A stretch of DNA of 64,000 bases from Planctomycetota bacterium. Its GTDB lineage: Bacteria; Planctomycetota; GCA-002687715; DRQF01. The translations under genes were made by a program, and so were the position numbers. Positions within the stretch are counted from its first letter, which is position 1; every line of letters starts with the position of its first letter. Where the stretch lies: contig JACKGY010000004.1 of NCBI GenBank assembly GCA_020639295.1, positions 372,001 through 436,000 of the forward strand, read 5' to 3'. A model generated the notes under the pieces. The model worked only from the letters and a program-made list of their open reading frames with translations, searched no databases and was not told the DNA's origin. This document shows positions 19,868 to 34,614 of this stretch, piece by piece.

Positions 19868-19895
19868 TTGATCGGGCGGGGGACCCGCATATCAT
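19868..19895 (+). promoter_or_regulatory. sigma70-type promoter of the tRNA-tuf operon
   Basis: TTGATC (19868-19873), 16-base spacer, TATCAT (19890-19895); transcription would start near 19902, about 25 bases before the first tRNA. Confidence 0.7.
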
Positions 19896-19926
19896 CTCAA
19901 CTCCAAATTGGCGCGTGGGCCCCTTT

Positions 19927-19998
19927 GCCAGCGTAGCTCAGTGGCAGAGCAGCGGTTTTGTAAACCGCAGGTCGTCGGTTCGACCCCGACCGCTGGCT
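19927..19998 (+). tRNA. tRNA-Thr (anticodon UGU)
   Basis: 72-base cloverleaf. Acceptor GCCAGCG pairs with CGCTGGC, D arm GCTC..GAGC, anticodon stem GCGGT/ACCGC with loop TTTGTAA reading UGU, T arm GTCGG TTCGACC CCGAC, discriminator T; CCA is not encoded. First of three tRNAs before tuf, the same order start as in the well-known thrU-tyrU-glyT-thrT-tufB cluster. Confidence 0.97.
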
Positions 19999-20084
19999 CT
20001 CGCGAGCGAAGCTGGCGCGGCCGTCTTCGGGCGGTGGGGCGGCGTCGCTGGACTCGAACGATCGCGAGATCGTCGGGATCGTCC

Positions 20085-20166
20085 GGGGAGATGCCGGAGT
20101 GGTCAAACGGGGCGGACTGTAAATCCGTTGGCTTTGCCTACGAAGGTTCGAATCCTTCTCTCCCCA
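20085..20166 (+). tRNA. tRNA-Tyr (anticodon GUA)
   Basis: 82 bases, class II with a long variable arm. Acceptor GGGGAGA pairs with TCTCCCC, anticodon arm CGGAC TGTAAAT CCG with GTA, variable arm around GGCTTTGCC, T arm GAAGG TTCGAAT CCTTC, discriminator A; CCA not encoded. Confidence 0.97.
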
Positions 20167-20235
20167 CTCCCTCGATCGAGGCGCTCGCGTTTCGATCGAA
20201 GGTCCGACCTCGGTCGGAAGTTCGTAGTTGATCAA

Positions 20236-20307
20236 GCTGCTGTGGCTCAGGGGTAGAGCACGTCCTTGGTAAGGACGGGGTCGCGGGTTCAAATCCCGCC
20301 AGCAGCT
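20236..20307 (+). tRNA. tRNA-Thr (anticodon GGU)
   Basis: 72 bases. Acceptor GCTGCTG pairs with CAGCAGC, anticodon stem GTCCT/AGGAC with loop TGGTA reading GGU, T arm GCGGG TTCAAAT CCCGC, discriminator T. The tRNA-Gly found between Tyr and this Thr in the enteric arrangement is absent: only 69 non-tRNA bases separate them. Confidence 0.97.
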
Positions 20308-20455
20308 CTCTTATCGTTTCGCGGTGCTGCCGAGCCTTCTTGATCGGCGGCGAACCTGAAGGGGTGCGCAGGGCGACGTCCTCGTGCCGCTTCATTCAAG
20401 GATTGTCGCTGGCGCGGCCCTGGCCGCGGCCCAAGGACAGAAGGAGTGTTTTCCC

Positions 20456-21661
<1,206 letters not shown>

Positions 21662-21733
21662 GCCCTTCGGGCTCAGGCCCGAAGCCATGATCGAGGCTGC
21701 GGTTGTGTGCCGCAGTCCGATGCCCGACAGGAA

Positions 21734-21766
21734 CGTCGCGGCGGTCCCCGTGGGGCCGCCGCGACG
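21734..21766 (+). terminator. strong hairpin between tuf and secE
   Basis: 11-bp stem CGTCGCGGCGG / CCGCCGCGACG (21734-21744 with 21756-21766), continued by CCCC/GGGG in the loop. No U-run follows, so it may act as a partial terminator or an mRNA end-stabiliser lowering secE-nusG expression relative to tuf. rpmG and tRNA-Trp, often in this spacer, are absent. Confidence 0.5.
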
Positions 21767-21814
21767 ATTCCGTAGAACTTGCTCCTTTGTTCATGCGCGC
21801 CCGGAGGGCTGGTC

Positions 21815-22234
21815 GTGGAGATCTACAAGAAAGGCGAGGGAAAGCTGACCCGGCGGGTCGCCTTCTATTCGCTGCTGGCCCTGTCGGTCTGGGGCTTCAA
21901 GACCCTGGCGATCCAGCTCTCGAGCTTCAAATGGGCCAACACGGAGCTGCTCGGCTTCGAGATGCCCTACTACAAGCTGCCGCTGACCATCGGCGTGGCT
22001 CTGAGCATCGCGCTCAACGTGGTGCTGGGAATCTGGCTGTTCAAGCTGCTCAACGGCGAGAAGGTCGCGCCCACCCTGATCGAGACCGAGGCCGAGCTCA
22101 AGAAGGTGTCCTGGCCCTCCTGGGAGGACGCGCGTCAGTCCACCGTCATCGTCCTGATCTTCGTCGCCGCCACCGCCGTCTACCTGACCGCGGTCGAGTA
22201 CGCGCTGAAGACCATCTTCGAAGTCATTCTCTGA
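21815..22234 (+). CDS. secE: preprotein translocase subunit SecE
   Basis: Small essential subunit of the SecYEG channel. 139 residues, longer than the 60-130 usual, with three predicted membrane segments: about 17-36, 58-80 and a C-terminal one (STVIVLIFVAATAVYLTAVE). The SecE core is the amphipathic stretch LIETEAELKKVSWPSWEDAR before the last helix. The start is GTG 21815 with GGAGG seven bases upstream; the ATG further back lacks a ribosome site. Stop overlaps the nusG ATG as TGATG. Confidence 0.94.
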   Translation: MEIYKKGEGKLTRRVAFYSLLALSVWGFKTLAIQLSSFKWANTELLGFEMPYYKLPLTIGVALSIALNVVLGIWLFKLLNGEKVAPTLIETEAELKKVSWPSWEDARQSTVIVLIFVAATAVYLTAVEYALKTIFEVIL

Positions 22235-22794
22235 TGACCGGGGGCGAGACGATGGAGAGGGCTTGGTACGCGATTCGGGTCCAGAGCAACAAGGAGGACC
22301 ACGTTCGCCGGACCCTCGAGCGCAAGGTCGAGACCCACGGCCTGCAGGAGAAGATCTTCTCCGTCGTCGTGCCGGTCAAGAAGTACGAAGAGATCAAGAA
22401 CGGCAAGAAGCGCGTCCGCACCGAGAAGATCTACCCCGGCTACGTGCTGGTGGAGATGGTGATGGACGACGTCACCTGGCTGTTCATCCGCGAGACCTCG
22501 GGCGTGGGCGACTTCGTCGGCGCGCAGGCCGAGGCGACCGGCAAGCCCTTCCCCCTGACCGAAGAGGAGGTCGGCAAGATCTTCGGTACGGGTGAGGAAG
22601 CCGGTGGAAAGCCCGCCATCAAGATCGACTTCGAGATCGGCGAGCAGGTCAAGATCAAGGACGGGCCATTCGAGGACTTCGATGGCGTCGTCGAGGAGAT
22701 CTTCCCCGACAAGGGCCGTATCCGCGTCACCGTGAACATCTTCGGGCGCGCGGCCCCGGTCGAGCTGGAGTACTGGCAGGCCGAGAAGATCTGA
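22234..22794 (+). CDS. nusG: transcription termination/antitermination factor NusG
   Basis: Binds RNA polymerase and links it to Rho and the ribosome. 186 residues. NGN domain from AWYAIRVQSNKEDHVRR; KOW domain near the end (KIKDGPFEDFDGVVEEIFPD, VTVNIFGR). The start at 22234 overlaps the secE stop (TGATG); an in-frame ATG at 22252, giving MERAWYAIRV, is equally possible and closer to the family N-terminus. Confidence 0.97.
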   Translation: MTGGETMERAWYAIRVQSNKEDHVRRTLERKVETHGLQEKIFSVVVPVKKYEEIKNGKKRVRTEKIYPGYVLVEMVMDDVTWLFIRETSGVGDFVGAQAEATGKPFPLTEEEVGKIFGTGEEAGGKPAIKIDFEIGEQVKIKDGPFEDFDGVVEEIFPDKGRIRVTVNIFGRAAPVELEYWQAEKI

Positions 22795-22829
22795 GCCTCC
22801 CGGTCACCCCCGAGAATCAACCCGGACCA

Positions 22830-22846
22830 GGACGCCGCTGGCGTCC
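22830..22846 (+). promoter_or_regulatory. hairpin in nusG-rplK spacer
   Basis: GGACGCC-gct-GGCGTCC stem-loop in the 80-base gap, flanked by CCGGAC/GTCCGG that extend it. It lies just before the rplK ribosome site (AAGGA). L1 is known to bind its own mRNA in this region in other bacteria; a link here is a guess. Confidence 0.4.
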
Positions 22847-22874
22847 GGACCCCGACTGCCAAGGAACGTGAGCC

Positions 22875-23303
22875 ATGGCCAAGCAAGTCACCGCCAAGAT
22901 CAAGCTGCAGTGCCCCGCCGGCAAGGCGACCCCGGCCCCGCCGGTCGGTCCCGCCCTGGGTCAGCACGGCGTCAACATCGCGGAGTTCGTCAAGCGTTTC
23001 AATGACGCCACCCGCGACCAGGACCCCACCCTGATCATCCCGGTCGAGATCACGGTCTACAGCGACCGCAGCTTCGAGTTCGTCCTCAAGTCGCCCCCGG
23101 CGGCCGTGCTGCTCAGGAAGGCGGCCGGTGTCCTCAAGGGCTCGGGCGAGCCGAACATCAACAAGGTCGGTCAGGTCACCAAGGCCCAGGTCCGCGACAT
23201 CGCCGAGACCAAGATGAAGGGCCTCAACGCCGCCGACATCGACGCCGCCATGCGCATCATCGAGGGCACGGCCCGGTCGATGGGCCTGGTCGTCGTCGAC
23301 TGA
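22875..23303 (+). CDS. rplK: 50S ribosomal protein L11
   Basis: 142 residues. Part of the GTPase-associated centre with L10-L12; binds 23S rRNA around helices 43-44. N-terminal PAPPVGPALGQHGVNI is the family signature (thiostrepton-site domain) and KSPPAAVLLRKAAG starts the RNA-binding domain. AAGGA precedes the ATG. Followed by an unusually long structured spacer before rplA. Confidence 0.99.
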   Translation: MAKQVTAKIKLQCPAGKATPAPPVGPALGQHGVNIAEFVKRFNDATRDQDPTLIIPVEITVYSDRSFEFVLKSPPAAVLLRKAAGVLKGSGEPNINKVGQVTKAQVRDIAETKMKGLNAADIDAAMRIIEGTARSMGLVVVD

Positions 23304-23311
23304 GAAACGAC

Positions 23312-23433
23312 CGCGCGGGCCGTGGTTCCGCGCGTTCGCGACCTCGACGAATCGAGGTCCAGGGAGGCAAGCCTCCTCTGACAATCTGCGTGACACCGGT
23401 GGGAGACCTGAAGAGGTGCGGTCCTACCACCGG
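23312..23433 (+). promoter_or_regulatory. four-hairpin leader between rplK and rplA
   Basis: The 162-base gap holds four consecutive stem-loops: CGCGCGG/CCGCGCG (23312-23334), ACCTCGA-cgaa-TCGAGGT (23341-23358), GGAGGC-aa-GCCTCC (23363-23376), and a larger one, CCGGTGG/CCACCGG (23396-23402 with 23427-23433) with an inner GACC/GGTC stem and an asymmetric loop. The last ends 32 bases before the rplA ATG. It looks like a ribosomal-protein autoregulatory element (L1 or L10 type), or a processing site; the identity is not established. Confidence 0.55.
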
Positions 23434-23465
23434 ATGGAATCAAGCACCTCAAGGAGGCTATGCCT

Positions 23466-24143
23466 ATGCCGAAACGGAGCAAGAGATACCGTACGGCCAA
23501 GGCCCGAGCCCCTCAGGAACCGTCGGCACTCGAGGACGCCCTCGTGAAGCTGGCCGAGTTCCCGAAGGCAAAGTTCGACGAGACCGTCGAGCTTTGCGTG
23601 CGACTGGGCGTCGACCCCAAGAAGTCGGACCAGATGGTCCGTGGGGCGATCTCCCTGCCGCATGGCATCGGCAAGACGCTGCGCGTCGTCTGCTTCGCCG
23701 AAGGCCCCAAGGCCGACGAGGCGCGAGCTGCCGGCGCGATCGAAGTCGGCTCCGCCGACCTGGCTCAGAAGATCCAGGACGGCTGGATGGACTTCGACGT
23801 GGCGATCGCAACGCCCGACATGATGAAGCACGTCGGACGGCTCGGTAAGGTCCTGGGTCCCCAGGGCAAGATGCCGAGTCCGAAGGCTGGCACCGTCACC
23901 ATGGACGTCGCGAATGCCGTCAAGGACTTCGTCGCTGGCAAGATCGAGTTCCGAGTCGACTCGGGCGGCAACGTGCACGCCCCGGTCGGCAAGCGCTCCT
24001 TCGACGCTTCGAAGCTCGCCGACAACATCCGTGCCCTGATCGATCATCTGCTGGCGATCAAGCCGAGCGCCGCCAAGGGCCAGTACCTGGTCAAGGCGAC
24101 GGTGGCTGCCACGATGAGCCCGGGCGTTCCCATCAAGTTGTGA
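23466..24143 (+). CDS. rplA: 50S ribosomal protein L1
   Basis: 225 residues. Forms the mobile L1 stalk at the E site and, in many bacteria, represses its own operon. Signature VLGPQGKMPSPKAGTV is present, plus the C-terminal KGQYLVKATVAATMSPGV. Two ATGs lie at 23460 and 23466; the AAGGAGG ends at 23457, so only the second has proper spacing (8 bases). Confidence 0.98.
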   Translation: MPKRSKRYRTAKARAPQEPSALEDALVKLAEFPKAKFDETVELCVRLGVDPKKSDQMVRGAISLPHGIGKTLRVVCFAEGPKADEARAAGAIEVGSADLAQKIQDGWMDFDVAIATPDMMKHVGRLGKVLGPQGKMPSPKAGTVTMDVANAVKDFVAGKIEFRVDSGGNVHAPVGKRSFDASKLADNIRALIDHLLAIKPSAAKGQYLVKATVAATMSPGVPIKL

Positions 24144-24168
24144 CCCTCGAGACGAAAGGACTGAACTC

Positions 24169-24711
24169 ATGAGCAAAGCCATGAAGACTGCCATCGTCGA
24201 CGAGTTCGTCGCCACCTTCGATGGGGTCGACTCGGCGGTCGTGGTGAATCCCGGAAAGTTGACGGTTGCGGAATCGGAGCAGCTCAGGACCCGCTTCCGG
24301 AGCGAAGGCATCAAGTTCCTGCACGTCAGGAACAACCTTGCTGCCGTCGCCTTCGCGAAGACCGGGGTCACCGGCCTGGAGAGGATTCTCAAGGGGCCGG
24401 CCGGCATCGCCTTCGGCGGTGAGGGAGCGATCGCGATCTCGAAGATCGTCGTCGACGAGGCCAAGAAGATCAAGAACCTGAGCGTCGTCGGTGGCTTCAT
24501 CGACGGCGAGTTGCTCGACGCGGAAGGTGTCGACCGCCTGTCCCAGTTGCCCGGCAAGAAGGAGCTCCAGTCGATGGTGCTCCAGGGCCTCTTCGGACCG
24601 GTCAGCGACTTCCACCGCGCCATGGGCGACCTGCTCACGGAGGTTCACGGCCTCATCGAAGCCTTGCAAGAGAAGGGAGGCGCCCAGGCCTGGGCCTGGC
24701 CTCCTCGGTAA
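24169..24711 (+). CDS. rplJ: 50S ribosomal protein L10
   Basis: 180 residues. Stalk base that binds L11, 23S rRNA and L12 dimers through its C-terminal helix. The N-terminal KTAIVDEFVATFDGVDSAVVVN and KFLHVRNNLAAVAF match the family. AAGGA before the ATG. The gap to rplA is only 25 bases, so an L10-type leader, if present, must lie upstream of rplA. Confidence 0.98.
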   Translation: MSKAMKTAIVDEFVATFDGVDSAVVVNPGKLTVAESEQLRTRFRSEGIKFLHVRNNLAAVAFAKTGVTGLERILKGPAGIAFGGEGAIAISKIVVDEAKKIKNLSVVGGFIDGELLDAEGVDRLSQLPGKKELQSMVLQGLFGPVSDFHRAMGDLLTEVHGLIEALQEKGGAQAWAWPPR

Positions 24712-24759
24712 TACAAAATTGATCTTGCGCGACACGCGCAGGTTGCACAGGAGACAGAT

Positions 24760-25146
24760 ATGTCGTACTCGGAGAAGACTCAGCAGATTCTCGACAGCAT
24801 CGGCGCCATGACCGTCATGGAGCTGGTCGAGCTGAAGGAGGCGTTCAAGGAGACCTTCAAGGTCGAGGCCGCCGCCCCGATGATGATGGCCGCGATGCCG
24901 GGCGCCGGTGGCGCCGCCCAGGAGGCCGAGGAGCAGACGGAATTCGCCGTCATCCTCAAGGCCGCCGGCGGCAACAAGATCGCCGTCATCAAGGTCGTCC
25001 GTGCCCTCACCGGCCTGGGCCTCAAGGAGGCCAAGGACCTGGTCGACGGCGCCCCGAAGCCCCTCAAGGAGGGTGTCTCGAAGGACGAGGCCGAGGACAT
25101 CAAGAAGCAGCTCACCGAGGCCGGCGCCGAGGTCGAGGTCAAGTAA
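24760..25146 (+). CDS. rplL: 50S ribosomal protein L7/L12
   Basis: 128 residues. Stalk protein that recruits and activates translational GTPases. N-terminal dimer domain (TQQILDSIGAMTVMELVELK), an Ala/Met-rich hinge (AAAPMMMAAMPGAGGAA) and the C-terminal factor-binding domain (NKIAVIKVVRALTGLGLKEA, LVDGAPKPLKEGVSK). Ribosome site CAGGAGA upstream. Followed by a 340-base spacer before rpoB. Confidence 0.99.
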   Translation: MSYSEKTQQILDSIGAMTVMELVELKEAFKETFKVEAAAPMMMAAMPGAGGAAQEAEEQTEFAVILKAAGGNKIAVIKVVRALTGLGLKEAKDLVDGAPKPLKEGVSKDEAEDIKKQLTEAGAEVEVK

Positions 25147-25486
25147 GACCCGATCACGCGCAGGTCGGACGTCGGCGGGACTTCCAGGAAGTCCTGCCGG
25201 CGTCCTTGAATCTTGCCTCGGCAAGGTTTAGGACTACGAGTGGCGAAACCTGCAACGTGGGCTGCGCGCTCTTTTGCGTGCGGCCCCGATTCCGTCCATA
25301 TGCGAGCCCCATCGGGTTCGGGAGGGCGGTCCGTCCAGCGAGGGGACGGCGGGTGGAGCAGGACGCGGCAGAGTCTGGCCGCGACGGCCTGGGATCGAGG
25401 CGCGACCCGTCGCGTCGGGCCGTGCGGACGGCCACCCGTTCGAGCCGGGTGGAGCCTCCGCAGCGCATGAGGGACAAGGGGCAAGG
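25147..25486 (+). promoter_or_regulatory. rplL-rpoB spacer with long hairpin (25167-25205)
   Basis: 340 bases. A nearly perfect 19-bp stem runs 25167-25185 with 25187-25205 (two G-U pairs), followed by only a weak U-rich tail, then a second small hairpin CTTGCC/GGCAAG (25212-25225). In E. coli this spacer holds an attenuator and an RNase III site that set the rpoBC to rplJL ratio; the hairpin here is a natural analogue, by position only. The rest shows no clear promoter; the rpoB frame is open to 25274 but lacks a start signal until 25487. Confidence 0.6.
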
Positions 25487-29200
<3,714 letters not shown>

Positions 29201-29220
29201 TCGGAGATCGGAAGAAGCAG

Positions 29221-33318
<4,098 letters not shown>

Positions 33319-33330
33319 ATGGGCCGGGTC

Positions 33331-33357
33331 TCCGGGGAGCCTCGACGAGGCTTCCCG
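33331..33357 (+). terminator. hairpin after rpoC
   Basis: GGGGAGCCTC / GAGGCTTCCC stem (one mismatch) 13 bases after the rpoC stop, without a U-run. Probably a weak terminator or 3'-end stabiliser before the str promoter. Confidence 0.4.
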
Positions 33358-33376
33358 AGGCCTTGCCGAATCATGG

Positions 33377-33405
33377 TTGATGGCGGAGGAGGCCGTTCAT
33401 AGAAT
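33377..33405 (+). promoter_or_regulatory. sigma70-type promoter of rpsL-rpsG
   Basis: TTGATG (33377-33382), 17-base spacer, TAGAAT (33400-33405); predicted start near 33412, about 54 bases before rpsL. The -10 context TTCATAGAAT is identical to that of the promoter before rpmJ at 48048-48076. Confidence 0.8.
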
Positions 33406-33440
33406 CCCCGCCCGCCCCCTCCGGGGGTGATCGAAATTAC

Positions 33441-33455
33441 CTCCTTGCAAAGGAG
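33441..33455 (+). promoter_or_regulatory. hairpin sequestering the rpsL ribosome site
   Basis: CTCCTT-gca-AAGGAG: the right arm AAGGAG is the rpsL Shine-Dalgarno, 10 bases before the ATG, and the left arm pairs with all six of its bases. A CCCC/GGGG hairpin precedes it at about 33416-33427. The arrangement could tune or switch translation of the rpsL-rpsG mRNA. Confidence 0.55.
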
Positions 33456-33465
33456 TTGAATCGTC

Positions 33466-33837
33466 ATGCCGACGATCAACCAGCTGGTCCGGAAGGGCCG
33501 CAAGAAGATCAAGAATAAGAGCAAGTCGCCGGTTCTCGACTGCTGCCCGCAGAAGAGCGGCGTCTGCCTCCAGGTGAAGACCCAGACCCCCAAGAAGCCG
33601 AACTCGGCGCTCCGCAAGATCGCGCGTGTGCGTCTGTCGAACGGCAAGGAGGTCACGGCCTACATCGGTGGCGAGGGACACAACCTCCAGGAGCACTCGA
33701 TCGTGCTCGTGCGTGGTGGTCGTGTGCGCGACCTCCCCGGTGTCCGGTATCACATCGTGCGTGGCTCGCTCGACTCGACCGGCGTCGACGATCGTCGTCG
33801 CAGCCGCTCGAAGTACGGCGCGAAGCGGCCCAAGTAG
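33466..33837 (+). CDS. rpsL: 30S ribosomal protein S12 (with Arg88)
   Basis: 123 residues. Sits at the decoding centre and controls accuracy. TPKKPNSALRKIARVRL with Lys43 is intact. The second decoding loop reads RGGRVRDLPGVRYH: residue 88 is Arg (codon CGC) where most bacteria have Lys. Lys88Arg is a well-known streptomycin-resistance substitution, so natural streptomycin resistance is predicted. Expressed from its own promoter with rpsG. Confidence 0.99.
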   Translation: MPTINQLVRKGRKKIKNKSKSPVLDCCPQKSGVCLQVKTQTPKKPNSALRKIARVRLSNGKEVTAYIGGEGHNLQEHSIVLVRGGRVRDLPGVRYHIVRGSLDSTGVDDRRRSRSKYGAKRPK

Positions 33838-33863
33838 GCTGCAGTATCAGGAGTACCTGAGAA

Positions 33864-34337
33864 GTGCCCAGGAAGTATCAGTCCACCGAGCGGTTCCTGA
33901 AGCCCGATCCGCGCTTCAACAGCCGTCTCGTGTCCAAGTTCATCAACTGCCTCATGCTCGACGGCAAGAAGTCCGTCGCGCAGCAGGTCTTCTACGACGC
34001 CATGGACATGGTCGAGCAGAAGATCAAGGATCGCTCTCCGGACGAGGTGTTCGCGACCGCGGTGAACAACCTGAAGCCGGTGATCGAGGTCCGGTCGAAG
34101 CGTGTCGGTGGCGCCACCTACCAGGTGCCGATCGAGGTCAAGCGGACCCGCCAGCAGAGCCTGGCCTTCCGCTGGATCCTCGAGGTCGCCCGCAAGAAGA
34201 AGGGCCGTCCCACCAGCCATTTCCTCGCCGAGGAGATCGTCGCCGCCTTCAACAAGGAAGGCGCCGCGATGACGATTCGCGAGAACACGCACAAGATGGC
34301 CGACGCCAACAAGATGAACGCTCACTTCGCCTGGTGA
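33864..34337 (+). CDS. rpsG: 30S ribosomal protein S7
   Basis: 157 residues. Primary 16S binder that nucleates the 30S head and, in many bacteria, represses the str operon. Uses a GTG start with CAGGAG 10 bases upstream. ERFLKPDPRFNSRLVSKFIN at the N-terminus and NKMNAHFAW at the end are family-typical. 26 bases after rpsL; followed by a strong terminator, so fusA is not in this transcript. Confidence 0.99.
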   Translation: MPRKYQSTERFLKPDPRFNSRLVSKFINCLMLDGKKSVAQQVFYDAMDMVEQKIKDRSPDEVFATAVNNLKPVIEVRSKRVGGATYQVPIEVKRTRQQSLAFRWILEVARKKKGRPTSHFLAEEIVAAFNKEGAAMTIRENTHKMADANKMNAHFAW

Positions 34338-34374
34338 TCCTTCGGGGTCGCCTGGCCGAGGTCGAACGAACAGC

Positions 34375-34408
34375 GGGTCTTCACTTTCGGGTGAAGACCC
34401 TTTTTCTT
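34375..34408 (+). terminator. strong rho-independent terminator after rpsG
   Basis: 10-bp stem GGGTCTTCAC / GTGAAGACCC (34375-34384 with 34391-34400) followed by TTTTTCTT. It separates rpsL-rpsG from fusA. Confidence 0.93.
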
Positions 34409-34460
34409 GGCTCGCGGGTCGCGGATGGTGTCTCGTCGCGCGGCCTCGAGCTTCGGTCGT

Positions 34461-34483
34461 CCGGGCGGCGAATCGTCGCCCGG
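34461..34483 (+). promoter_or_regulatory. hairpin in fusA leader
   Basis: CCGGGCGGCGA / TCGTCGCCCGG stem (one G-U pair) in the 206-base region between the rpsG terminator and fusA. The rest of the leader is rich in GTCGCG / TCGCGA repeats; no clear -35/-10 was found, although fusA must have its own promoter here. Confidence 0.4.
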
Positions 34484-34614
34484 GGGCCAGAACGGATGGG
34501 CCTTCCGCCCTGGTGGAAGGGAATCGTCTCGCCTGGGTGCGAGGTCGCGACCGCGGATGGTCGCGGGTCGAGGAGTCGCGAGGCTCCAGGTCGCGAGAGT
34601 GGTAGAGCAGCAAG

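Noticed and set aside
20167..20235. A hidden tRNA-Gly between tRNA-Tyr and tRNA-Thr
   Set aside because: No acceptor stem, anticodon arm or TTC-containing T arm could be folded in the 69 bases.
34375..34408. rpsL-rpsG-fusA as one str operon
   Set aside because: A strong stem with TTTTTCTT ends rpsG; fusA must be transcribed separately or by limited readthrough.
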